12,669 bases of DNA from Reyranella sp. (GTDB taxonomy: Bacteria > Pseudomonadota > Alphaproteobacteria > Reyranellales > Reyranellaceae): the NCBI GenBank assembly GCA_016780605.1, contig JADHLS010000062.1, positions 1-12,669 on the forward strand. Reading direction: 5' to 3'. A program made the position numbers and the translations under genes. The notes below the pieces were generated by a model. The model did not search any database, had not been told where the DNA came from, and worked only from the letters and a program-made list of their open reading frames with translations. Every line of letters begins with the position of its first letter. Position 1 is the first letter of the stretch. Positions 1-6,069 of this stretch are shown here, one piece after another.

Positions 1-311
1 TGGGAACTGCCGAGGCGAATGGGCTCAGCGTGCGCACGGTACGGCCGCTGATGACCAACTCCGACCACGCCAACTTCGCCCAAGGCGGGATACCGGCGTT
101 GCGCCTGGTCGCGGGCTTCGACGATCCATTGGCCAACCTGCGTGTGGTTCTGACGCCAGCCGACACGCGCGACAAGGTCGGACAGGGCGAGCTGCGGGCG
201 GCAACGCTCTTCACCGCGGCCCTGGTTGCCGCCGCCTGCAACGCCCCTCCTGAGGAAGCGGCGCGCTGGCGGGCTAACTCGACTTCAAAAACCGAAGAAG
301 CAGGCGATTGA
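1..311 (+). CDS. M28-family metallopeptidase, C-terminal fragment (5' end outside window)
   Basis: The reading frame is open from the left edge (first full codon at 3) to a TGA at 309-311, giving about 102 visible residues. The segment TNSDHANFAQGGIPALRL is the classic end of the M28 zinc aminopeptidase/carboxypeptidase fold: the His of SDH (codon 66-68) is the usual last zinc ligand, and it is followed by the GIPA strand and a later TPADTRDKV stretch matching the family's 'h.p.DT.D.v' signature. M28 enzymes remove N-terminal residues from peptides, often in the periplasm. The signal peptide and other metal ligands would lie upstream and cannot be seen. A GTG at 30-32 is internal, not a start. 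The last 38 bases overlap the 3' end of the convergent epoxide hydrolase-like gene. The family call is good; the substrate is unknown. Confidence 0.8.
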   Translation, partial: GTAEANGLSVRTVRPLMTNSDHANFAQGGIPALRLVAGFDDPLANLRVVLTPADTRDKVGQGELRAATLFTAALVAAACNAPPEEAARWRANSTSKTEEAGD

Positions 312-1413
312 CCTCGTCCGGCTTCTCCTGCTGGACCCAGTGGCCGGCGCCCTCGATCAGATGGATGTCCTTCATCCGCGTGCAGGCCGTCTTCTGCATG
401 CGCTCGATGGCGCCCGGCGTCTGGTAGATGCCCCAGTCGCTGCGTCCCGAGATGAAGGTCGACGGCACGTCGACGGTGCGACCGGTGAAGACCTCAAGTT
501 CACCGTTGGCCTTGCCCGAGGTCCGCACGCGGTACCAGTTCAGCCCGCCCTGGAAGCCGTTGCGCGCATACTCATCGCTGTAGACCTTGAGCTCGGTCTC
601 GGTCAGCCAGCTGTTGGCCGCGATCTCGGCCGCCGACGGCATCTCCTTGGCCACCGTCTCGGCCATGCCGTCGGCGAGATCCATGATGTAGTAAGTCGGC
701 ATCTTGGCCAGTTCGTCGGCGGTCCAGCCGCTGAGCTCGAACGGCTTGTTCGCTTTCCAGTCGGCGCTCTTGTGATGGTAGTAGGCGCGCAGGAAGGCGT
801 GCACGCCCTGCTTCGCCTTCCACATGTTCGCGTTGGCTGGCCGCGTCGAGTAGTACCACTGGTAATGCTTGCGCGGCCTCGGCAGGGCAGCCAGCGCAGC
901 GTGGATGTCGGCGCCCTTGGCCGCGGCTGGCTTGTCGGCGGTATCGAACGGCACCGCCGGAGCGCCGCCGAATGGCGCGCTCATCAGCACCATGCGCTTG
1001 AAGATGTCGGGCCGGATCAGCGCGGCATAAGCGGCGACCGAGGCCCCGAAATCGTGTCCGACGACAGCCTCGGCCGTGCGATGGCCGAGCGCAAACAGCA
1101 CGCCGATCGCGTCCCGCACCAGGTTCATGAACCGGAAGCCCGCGAGATCGCCGTCGTAGTCGGCATCCCATCCGGTGGTGCGGCCATAGCCGCGCTGGTC
1201 GGGGGCGATGGCGTGGTAGCCCGCGGCCGCCAGCGCCGGCATCACCTTGCGCCAGCTGTAGGCGAGCTCGGGAAAACCGTGCAGGAGCAGTACCGCCGGC
1301 CTGCCCTTGGTCTCGAAGCCGGCCTCCAGGACATGGATGTCGAGGCCATTGATGCCGGGCAGTATTCGGGCACGGATGCCGGTTGGGAGGACGGATGAGG
1401 GAAGGGGCTGCAT
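274..1413 (-). CDS. epoxide hydrolase-like alpha/beta hydrolase
   Basis: A 379-residue alpha/beta hydrolase of the epoxide hydrolase branch, which opens epoxides to diols through a covalent aspartyl ester. HGFPE (45-49) is the oxyanion-hole motif. GHDFGA (119-124) carries the nucleophile Asp121; Asp rather than Ser separates it from esterases, and the following Phe (not Trp) argues against a haloalkane dehalogenase. Tyr294 in NWYR is a likely lid tyrosine, Asp326 in SGRSDWG the likely acid, and His358 in GAGHWVQQEKP the general base. At 379 aa it is longer than the usual 290-330 aa; the extra length sits in the lid (about 150-290). No signal peptide is seen, so it is probably cytoplasmic. There is no clear Shine-Dalgarno sequence before the ATG at 1413, so the start is less certain. 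Its stop lies inside the convergent peptidase gene. A related ester hydrolase or fluoroacetate dehalogenase role is a weaker alternative. Confidence 0.85.
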   Translation of the reverse strand: MQPLPSSVLPTGIRARILPGINGLDIHVLEAGFETKGRPAVLLLHGFPELAYSWRKVMPALAAAGYHAIAPDQRGYGRTTGWDADYDGDLAGFRFMNLVRDAIGVLFALGHRTAEAVVGHDFGASVAAYAALIRPDIFKRMVLMSAPFGGAPAVPFDTADKPAAAKGADIHAALAALPRPRKHYQWYYSTRPANANMWKAKQGVHAFLRAYYHHKSADWKANKPFELSGWTADELAKMPTYYIMDLADGMAETVAKEMPSAAEIAANSWLTETELKVYSDEYARNGFQGGLNWYRVRTSGKANGELEVFTGRTVDVPSTFISGRSDWGIYQTPGAIERMQKTACTRMKDIHLIEGAGHWVQQEKPDEVNRLLLRFLKSS

Positions 1414-1479
1414 AACGGCAGGCTACCTGACCGCTTTGGGAAAGGCAGTCCCCGGTTCACATCCCACGAAGTCGGAATG

Positions 1480-1869
1480 CTAGGGGTGATCGGCTATCTG
1501 GGGCCCGTAGTTGGGCTGGTCGTTGGCATAGACCAGCAGCCCGCGCGCATAGGTCTCGCGCTCGATGCAGGCACGGAAGCCGGACGTCTGGGGCTGCAGT
1601 CCGTAGCCCATACAAGCGTCGCGGGCATCGAGCGCCACGCGGGCGAAGCCGCGCGCCAGTCCGGGCTCACCCCATTCCAACGCACGCGTCGCCTGCGACA
1701 GGCAGAACTCATAGCCTTCGGTATCGGGGCGAATTCCCTGCTCGCGGCAGATGCGCTGGGCCTGGCTTTGCGCCGAGGCCGGCGGCACGGGCGGCAGGAA
1801 AGCGACAAATCCCCCCACGATCAGCAAGCTGCCCAAGGCGATGGCGGCATGCATCCGGCTCCTGGTCAT
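1480..1869 (-). CDS. small secreted protein with duplicated Cys motif
   Basis: A 129-residue protein of unknown function. The start chosen is the ATG at 1869: it has GAGGAG seven bases upstream and gives a clean signal peptide (MTRSRM basic end, hydrophobic core about 7-25, PPASA cleavage site before QSQAQ). Longer in-frame starts up to 2034 would bury this signal. The mature part of about 90 residues has four Cys in two matching units: ICREQGIRPDTEGYEFCLSQ and ACMGYGLQPQTSGFRACIER, both C-x3-G-[IL]-x-P-x-T-x-G-[YF]-x2-C-[LI]. The spacing suggests each unit makes one disulfide or the two pair. Similar single C-x3-G-x2-P-x-T motifs occur in small uncharacterised alphaproteobacterial exported proteins (from memory, not searched). 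No lipobox is seen. It stands alone, 66 bases from the epoxide hydrolase start and on the same strand, so the two could be co-transcribed. Confidence 0.72.
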   Translation of the reverse strand: MTRSRMHAAIALGSLLIVGGFVAFLPPVPPASAQSQAQRICREQGIRPDTEGYEFCLSQATRALEWGEPGLARGFARVALDARDACMGYGLQPQTSGFRACIERETYARGLLVYANDQPNYGPQIADHP

Positions 1870-2023
1870 GGCTGGCTCCTCGTTGGCCTCATCACCGACC
1901 AAACGTCCTGGCAGGGGGCAGAGTTGCCTCGCTCGCCGGTCCCAGCCGAGATGCACCATTCGATGTGTTGCAATGGCGGCGCCATCGGTGGGTCTTGATA
2001 CGGTACGAAAAATACCATGGTTA

Positions 2024-2052
2024 TTGACAAGCACTTTAGTTTGATCTATAGG
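2024..2052 (+). promoter_or_regulatory. near-consensus sigma70-type promoter with no obvious gene
   Basis: TTGACA at 2024-2029 is a perfect -35 box. It is followed by exactly 17 bases and TATAGG at 2047-2052, a 4/6 match to TATAAT that keeps the key TATA. It lies in a locally AT-rich patch. The palindrome ACCATGGT (2014-2021), extended imperfectly to AATACCATGGTTATT (2011-2025), abuts and slightly overlaps the -35 and could be an operator. Transcription would start near 2059 and run right into the repeats and the 3' end of the convergent acyl-CoA dehydrogenase gene, where no + strand gene is seen. Confidence 0.45.
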
Positions 2053-2110
2053 GTTTGGCTGCTACCTGCTCTTTCTCATCGTTTGATCCGTTCCCAGGGC
2101 GCGAGTGAAG

Positions 2111-2126
2111 ATGTCGCTCGCGACAT
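2111..2126. repeat. 7-bp inverted repeat, possible operator or RNA hairpin
   Basis: ATGTCGC (2111-2117) is followed by two bases and its exact reverse complement GCGACAT (2120-2126). An overlapping stem, CGCGAG (2100-2105) with CTCGCG (2117-2122), could form instead in RNA. The near-zero spacer of the first suits a dimeric regulator site; the second suits a transcript structure downstream of the promoter at 2024-2052. Function is not known. Confidence 0.4.
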
Positions 2127-2182
2127 TCCCCCTGCGCGAGCTCGTGTCAGGATGCTGGGACGAGGGTTGAGTCGAAAACCGG

Positions 2183-2200
2183 TAGCGAAACTAGCGAAAC
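2183..2200. repeat. perfect tandem 9-mer TAGCGAAAC x2
   Basis: TAGCGAAAC occurs twice back to back, then TA begins a third copy. Read on the - strand it is GTTTCGCTA twice. It is non-coding and lies between the repeat-flanked promoter region and the end of the acyl-CoA dehydrogenase gene. It may be a regulator site with same-face spacing or a simple slippage duplication. Confidence 0.5.
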
Positions 2201-2246
2201 TATCTTAATTCGCCGATCATGAGACTCCGCGTCGGAAAGAGGGGGA

Positions 2247-2273
2247 GCGGAAATTGCGCTAATTGCGGAAATC
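2247..2273. repeat. three 9-base units GCGGAAATT / GCGCTAATT / GCGGAAATC
   Basis: Three consecutive 9-base units share the pattern GCG-N2-AAT-[TC]. The last unit with its flank makes GCGGAAATCCGC, a short inverted repeat (GCGGA-AA-TCCGC, 2265-2276). They sit just beyond the stop of the acyl-CoA dehydrogenase gene on its transcript, next to the 16-bp palindrome. Confidence 0.45.
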
Positions 2274-2278
2274 CGCCA

Positions 2279-2294
2279 GCAGTGCATGCACTGC
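2279..2294 (-). terminator. 16-bp perfect palindrome downstream of acyl-CoA dehydrogenase; possible transcript end
   Basis: GCAGTGCATGCACTGC is a perfect palindrome that can fold as a 6-bp stem GCAGTG/CACTGC with a CATG loop. It lies ten bases beyond the stop codon of the last gene of the four-gene operon. On that strand a second small hairpin (GCGGATTTCCGC) and a moderately AT-rich stretch follow, but not a clean U-run. It may be a weak or Rho-assisted terminator, a 3' stabilising stem, or a DNA-binding palindrome. Confidence 0.35.
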
Positions 2295-2304
2295 GTCGAG
2301 CCCT

Positions 2305-3471
2305 CTAGTAGCTCTTGGGCAAACCCAGGACACGTTCGGCGACGTAGCACAGGATCAGCTGTTCGCTGACCGGCGCGATGCGCGCGATCATGACCTCGCG
2401 CAGGAAGCGTTCGACGTGAAATTCCTTGGCATAGCCGTAGCCGCCATGGGTCAGGATCGCCCGCTCGCAAGCATCGTAGGCGGCGCGCGCCCCGAGGTAC
2501 TTGGCCGAGTTGGCCTCCGCGCCGCATTCCTTGCCGTTGTCGTAGAGCCACGCCGCCTTGAAGGCGAGCAGGTTGGCCGCTTCGAGATGCATCCAGCTCT
2601 CGGCCAGCGGATGCTGGATCGCCTGGTTCTTGCCGATCGGGCGGCCGAACACGACGCGCTCCTTGGCGTACTGCGTGGCCTTGGCGAGCGCCGCCTTGCC
2701 GATACCGATCGCCTCCGCCGCGATCAGCACGCGCTCGGGATTGAGCCCATGCAGCAGATAGTGGAAGCCCTTGCCTTCCTCGCCGATGCGGTCCTCGAGC
2801 GGTACTTTCAGGCCGTCGATGAAAACCTGGTTGGTGTCGATCGCCTTGCGCCCCATCTTGTCGATCTCGCGCACCTCGATCTTCGAGCGGTCGAAGTCGG
2901 TATAGAACAGCGTGAGCCCGTCGGTCGCCTTCTTGCACTTCTCCCTGGGCGTCGTGCGCGCGATCAGCAGCATCTTGTCGGCGACCTGGGCCGTGGTTGT
3001 CCAGGTCTTCTTGCCGTGCACGATGTAGCCGTTGCCGTCACGCTCGGCCTTGGTGTCGAGCGCCGTGGTGTTGAGTCCGGCGTCGGGTTCGGTGACGGCG
3101 AAGCAGCCCTTGACCTTGCCCTTGATGATGTCGGGCAGGATGCGCTTCTTCTGCTCATCGGTGCCGAACACCACGATCGGATTGGGCCCGAAGATGTTGA
3201 GATGGACGGCCGACGCGCCCTGCAGGGCGGCACCGGATTCGGCCACGGTCTGCATCAGGAGCGCCGCCTCGGTGATGCCAAGCCCCGCACCGCCATACTC
3301 CTCGGGCATGGCGATGCCGAGCCAGCCGGCATCGGCCATGGCGCGATAGAAGTCGTTGGGGAAGCCGCCTTCCTTGTCCTTCTTCAGCCAGTACTTGTCG
3401 TCGAACTGCGCGCAGAGCTTGCCGACGCTGTCCTTGATGGCGAGCTGGTCCTCGGTGAACGCGAAATCCAT
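2305..3471 (-). CDS. acyl-CoA dehydrogenase (catalytic Glu on helix G)
   Basis: A full-length 388-residue flavin-dependent acyl-CoA dehydrogenase. It removes two hydrogens from an acyl-CoA to give the 2-enoyl-CoA, passing electrons to ETF. Landmarks: MPEEYGGAG (55-63), CFAVTEPDAG (123-132) for FAD/substrate binding, RVVFGRPIGKNQAIQ (272-286) and HGGYGYAKE (342-350) of the C-terminal domain. The usual C-terminal catalytic Glu motif (YEGT) is replaced by IAPVSEQL. Glu246 in GLNPER matches the helix-G position used as the base by isovaleryl-CoA and long-chain dehydrogenases, so the enzyme is probably active. The ATG at 3471 has AGGA seven bases upstream, overlapping the TAG stop of the preceding hydrolase gene, so translation is likely coupled. 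It is the last gene of the four-gene operon. Substrate is not deducible; a branched or cyclic acyl-CoA fits the helix-G class. Confidence 0.92.
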   Translation of the reverse strand: MDFAFTEDQLAIKDSVGKLCAQFDDKYWLKKDKEGGFPNDFYRAMADAGWLGIAMPEEYGGAGLGITEAALLMQTVAESGAALQGASAVHLNIFGPNPIVVFGTDEQKKRILPDIIKGKVKGCFAVTEPDAGLNTTALDTKAERDGNGYIVHGKKTWTTTAQVADKMLLIARTTPREKCKKATDGLTLFYTDFDRSKIEVREIDKMGRKAIDTNQVFIDGLKVPLEDRIGEEGKGFHYLLHGLNPERVLIAAEAIGIGKAALAKATQYAKERVVFGRPIGKNQAIQHPLAESWMHLEAANLLAFKAAWLYDNGKECGAEANSAKYLGARAAYDACERAILTHGGYGYAKEFHVERFLREVMIARIAPVSEQLILCYVAERVLGLPKSY

Positions 3472-3480
3472 GGCGATGTC

Positions 3481-4275
3481 CTAGCGATTGGCTGCCAGCC
3501 ACGACAGCATGATGCGATTGAACTGGTCGGGCCGCTCGACGTTGGGCAGGTGGCGCGCCGCGGTGATGCCTTCGTAGCGCCCGCCGGGCACCTTGGAGGC
3601 GATGAACTGATTGCGCTCGGGCGGCGTGCCCTGGTCCTGGTCGCCGCAGATCACCAGGGTCGGGGTCTTGATGCTGGGAAGCTTGGCTTCGTAGTTGAAG
3701 TTCTGAATTGCCGACATGCAGCCTGCCGAGCCCTGGGGCGTGGTGCCGCTGATCGTGTCGCGAATCTCGCGCCAGCGCACCGGATTCACCTTCTTGAACT
3801 CGTCGGTGAACCAGCGCTCCATCGTGCCGTCGGCCAGGGCCGCCAGGCCCTTGGTGCGCACGACCGCCTTGCGCTCCTCCCAGGTCGCGGTCGAGCCGGC
3901 CGGCGTCGACGGCTGGGTGTCGCAAAGCGTCAGCGACAGCAGCCGATCGGGATAGGCGAGCGCGAAGCCCTGGCCGATCATGCCGCCGATCGAGAGGCCG
4001 ATATAGTGCACCTTCTTGATCTCGAGCACGTCGAGCGCGCCCCTCACGTCGGCCGCCAGCGCGTCCATCGTGTAGTCGCCGTCGACCGGCGCGCTGCCGC
4101 CGTGGCCGCGCATGTCCAGCCGCAGCACGCGGTAGCCCGCCGCCAGCAACGGCACCATCTGCTCGACCCACATGCCGCCATCGGCATTGAGCGAATGGGT
4201 GAAGCACACGGTCGGCGCGGCCTGCGGGCCGGCGAGATCGAAGTAGACGCGTCGTCCGTCGAGAGAGAGCAGCAT
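3481..4275 (-). CDS. alpha/beta hydrolase, 3-oxoadipate enol-lactonase type
   Basis: A 264-residue alpha/beta hydrolase, the usual length for the PcaD/enol-lactonase group. The triad is visible: Ser95 in GLSIGGM (93-99), Asp214 in CGDQDQGTPP (210-219; Asp212 is an alternative) and His242 in AARHLPNVERP. MRGHGGS (55-61) is the typical loop after strand 4. True PcaD opens 3-oxoadipate enol-lactone in the beta-ketoadipate pathway, but no pca genes are nearby. An operon with an SDR and an acyl-CoA dehydrogenase makes hydrolysis of another lactone, ester or thioester equally likely, so no gene symbol is given. The ATG at 4275 follows the SDR stop by 16 bases, and the gap contains GGAGGAGG, the strongest ribosome site in the operon. 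It is cytoplasmic, without a signal peptide. Confidence 0.88.
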   Translation of the reverse strand: MLLSLDGRRVYFDLAGPQAAPTVCFTHSLNADGGMWVEQMVPLLAAGYRVLRLDMRGHGGSAPVDGDYTMDALAADVRGALDVLEIKKVHYIGLSIGGMIGQGFALAYPDRLLSLTLCDTQPSTPAGSTATWEERKAVVRTKGLAALADGTMERWFTDEFKKVNPVRWREIRDTISGTTPQGSAGCMSAIQNFNYEAKLPSIKTPTLVICGDQDQGTPPERNQFIASKVPGGRYEGITAARHLPNVERPDQFNRIMLSWLAANR

Positions 4276-4291
4276 GAAAATTCCTCCTCCG

Positions 4292-5062
4292 TCACATCGC
4301 GCTGATGCCGCCGTCGATCACGACCTCGGATCCGGTCATGAAGCTCGATTCGTCGGAGGCGAGAAAGACCAGCGCCCAGCCCACCTCTTCGGGCCGGCCG
4401 AGGCGGCCGATCGGCACCTGGCGGCCGAGCTTCTGCTGCATCACTTCGTTGCCGAATCGGTCGCGATAGCGGTCGAGGATGGGCGTGTCGATGAAGGTGG
4501 GATGCACCGAATTGCAGCGGATATTGTAGCCCGATTTGGCGCAGTGCAGCGCCACCGACTTGCTGAGCAGGCGTACGCCGGCCTTGGCCGAGTTGTATGC
4601 CGCCATGTTGGCGCCGGCGATGATGCCGGAGATCGACGAGATGTTGATCACCGAGCCGCCGAGACGCTGGGTGTGCTTCTTGATCTCGGCGACGCCGTGC
4701 TTGCAGCCCAGGAAAACGCCGTCGAGGTCGATCGCGTGGACCTTGCGCCATTCCTCGAGGGTGATGTCCTCGACCGTCTTGCCGAGGCCGATGCCGGCGG
4801 AATTCACCAGCACGTGCATGGCGCCGAACTTGTCGACGGTCTCCTGGATGGCGGCCTTCCAGTTGTCCTCGCTGGTGACGTCGAGCTTCACGAAGTGACC
4901 GGCCGAGCCCAGCTTGTCGGCCATCGCCTTGCCGCGGTCGACGGCGATGTCGGCGACGACGACGCGGCCGCCTTCCTGGACCATCAGCGCGGCGGCGTTG
5001 GCGCCGAGCCCCGAGGCGCCGCCGGTGATCAGCGCGACCTTGCCGGCCAGACGATCCGTCAT
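4292..5062 (-). CDS. short-chain dehydrogenase/reductase (classical SDR, NAD-type)
   Basis: A 256-residue classical SDR that interconverts an alcohol and a ketone. TGGASGLG (13-20) is the Rossmann dinucleotide loop, and Asp38 at the end of strand 2 (RVVVADI) favours NAD(H) over NADP(H). NSAG (87-90), Ser143 in INISSISG, Tyr156 and Lys160 (YNSAK) complete the catalytic set. The fourth tetrad residue, usually Asn in 'vNl.Gvf', is Asp112 here (IDLDGVF). The C-terminal FMTGSEVVIDGG is standard. The start is the ATG at 5062, which overlaps the TGA of the upstream transporter gene as ATGA, a sign of translational coupling. The longer open frame upstream is only the antisense-free reading through the transporter gene. 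Within the operon it may make the keto intermediate acted on by the next enzymes; the substrate is unknown. Confidence 0.92.
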   Translation of the reverse strand: MTDRLAGKVALITGGASGLGANAAALMVQEGGRVVVADIAVDRGKAMADKLGSAGHFVKLDVTSEDNWKAAIQETVDKFGAMHVLVNSAGIGLGKTVEDITLEEWRKVHAIDLDGVFLGCKHGVAEIKKHTQRLGGSVINISSISGIIAGANMAAYNSAKAGVRLLSKSVALHCAKSGYNIRCNSVHPTFIDTPILDRYRDRFGNEVMQQKLGRQVPIGRLGRPEEVGWALVFLASDESSFMTGSEVVIDGGISAM

Positions 5063-5988
5063 GTCTTCGTTCCTCCCGCTGTCGCTTTGCCCGCTTTCGC
5101 CTCGCGGTGGGCGATATAGCTCGTGGCGCCCACGATGATGGCCGCGCCGACGAACGTCCAGCCATCCGAGGTCTTGCCCCAGAGCAAGACGTCGGACAAG
5201 GCGGCCCAAACAATGCCGAGGAAGGTGATGGGTTGCAGGGCGGAAATGTCGAGCAGGCGATAGGCCCAGGTGATGAAGAAGTAGCCCACCGTGCCGAAGA
5301 AGCCCGACGCCAGGAACCACAGGCACTGGTCGACGGTCGGCATCTGCCAGAACCACAGACCGAACGGGGCGAAGCAGATCACGCCGACGATGCTTTGCCA
5401 CAGGACAACGACCTCGGGCCGGTCCCGCCCGGCGGCAACCTTGGCTACCAGGTTGGAACCGGCGATCAGCGGCACCGCCACCAGCATCATGATCATGCCG
5501 GGATTCAGCGTGACGAAACCGGGCCGCACGATCACCAGCATGCCGAAGAAGGCGAGGCCCACGGCGACCCAGCGGCGCCAATGCACGGTCTCGCGCAGGA
5601 ACAGGACGGCGCCAAGGGTGACGAAGATCGGTCCGGTGAAGCCCAGCGCCGCCATGGTGGCGAGAGGCAGCCAGGCCACCGCTTCGTACCACAGGCCATA
5701 GCCTGGCGTATGGAACAGGCCCCGCAGGCAATGGAGCTTGAGATCCCGCGTGCGCATGCCGCTCGGGCCGACGCGCCACAACAGGTACGGACCGATCAAG
5801 CCGACAGCCACGATCCAGCGGCCCCACGAGACCAGGAGCGGTGGCATCTCGCTTGCAAGCTCCTTGGCCGAGATGTTGAGGAAGTTGAAGAAGAGGCCGG
5901 CGACAACGGCGAGGAAGAAGCCGCGCGCCACACGCGAGGGAATGAGGCGCGACAGCGAATCGGGCGCGTCAAGGGCGGGCGCGGACAT
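5059..5988 (-). CDS. DMT-superfamily transporter with two EamA domains
   Basis: A 309-residue inner-membrane protein with about ten hydrophobic helices in two EamA repeats (roughly 22-155 and 163-292). The family exports or imports amino acids, nucleotides and other small metabolites. Typical features are the N-terminal helix followed by SWGRWIVAVG (54-63), ALGFTGPIF (114-122) at the start of helix 4, and LRETVHWRRWVAVGLAFFG (131-149), the family's E-x3-W-x2-W helix junction. The ATG at 5988 is chosen because residues 1-20 then form a short soluble lead before helix 1. The frame is open further upstream but that part is Arg/His-rich and unlike a protein. The ribosome site is weak. It is the first gene of the operon, divergent from the solute-binding protein gene with only about 80 bases between. 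A role in moving the operon's substrate or product is inference. Confidence 0.9.
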   Translation of the reverse strand: MSAPALDAPDSLSRLIPSRVARGFFLAVVAGLFFNFLNISAKELASEMPPLLVSWGRWIVAVGLIGPYLLWRVGPSGMRTRDLKLHCLRGLFHTPGYGLWYEAVAWLPLATMAALGFTGPIFVTLGAVLFLRETVHWRRWVAVGLAFFGMLVIVRPGFVTLNPGMIMMLVAVPLIAGSNLVAKVAAGRDRPEVVVLWQSIVGVICFAPFGLWFWQMPTVDQCLWFLASGFFGTVGYFFITWAYRLLDISALQPITFLGIVWAALSDVLLWGKTSDGWTFVGAAIIVGATSYIAHREAKAGKATAGGTKT

Positions 5989-6069
5989 CGCGAGCGGCTT
6001 GCCCCGCGGTTGGGCGGTGGTCAAGCTGCCGGTTTCGCAAGCGATAGACGGTAGATGAAGGGGTGTCGG
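5989..6069. promoter_or_regulatory. compact divergent promoter region
   Basis: Only about 80 bases separate the divergent starts of the DMT transporter (5988) and the solute-binding protein (6070), so both promoters and any operator must overlap here or extend into the coding regions. TTGACC reads left at about 6020-6025 (+ strand GGTCAA), but no convincing -10 pairs with it. AAGGGG at 6058-6063 is the ribosome site that decides the rightward start. Confidence 0.4.

Larger units (their letters stand above)
1870..2304. other. 435-base non-coding gap rich in repeats
   Basis: No convincing protein gene on either strand: the short frames here lack ribosome sites and family-like composition. It holds, left to right, a palindrome ACCATGGT (2014-2021), a near-consensus promoter reading right (2024-2052), an inverted repeat at 2111-2126, a perfect tandem 9-mer (2183-2200), three 9-base units (2247-2273) and a 16-bp palindrome (2279-2294). 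Part of it is less GC-rich than the flanking genes, notably 2001-2060 and 2180-2275. It must also carry the promoter of the small secreted protein reading left, but no good -35/-10 pair was found for that strand. Confidence 0.6.
2305..5988 (-). other. four-gene operon: transporter, SDR, alpha/beta hydrolase, acyl-CoA dehydrogenase
   Basis: The four genes are joined by an ATGA overlap (5059-5062), a 16-base gap holding GGAGGAGG, and a 9-base gap whose SD overlaps a stop codon. There is no space for internal promoters or terminators. The make-up suggests uptake or export plus a short oxidation route through a hydroxy/keto intermediate, a hydrolysis step and an acyl-CoA. Confidence 0.85.

Noticed and set aside
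226-1398. Long + strand open frame opposite the epoxide hydrolase-like gene
   Set aside because: The opposite strand encodes a complete catalytic triad with family motifs; this frame has no motif or plausible start context.
1870-2034. N-terminal extension of the small secreted protein to an ATG at 2034
   Set aside because: The extension is Arg-rich, would bury the signal peptide, and the ATG at 1869 has a strong GAGGAG ribosome site.
2017-2208. 63-codon + strand frame in the non-coding gap
   Set aside because: The best promoter (2024-2052) lies inside the frame, there is no ribosome site, and the peptide has no recognisable feature. A later internal start was not convincing either.
2183-2294. 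Repeat cluster considered as an attachment site or insertion-sequence remnant
   Set aside because: No integrase, transposase fragment, tRNA gene or flanking target duplication is visible; repeats are short and local.
2263-4305. Very long + strand open frame (about 680 codons) opposite the acyl-CoA dehydrogenase and hydrolase genes
   Set aside because: It is antisense to two genes with clear family motifs, its composition is Arg/Ala/His/Asp-rich as expected from the complementary frame of high-GC genes, and no domain is recognisable.
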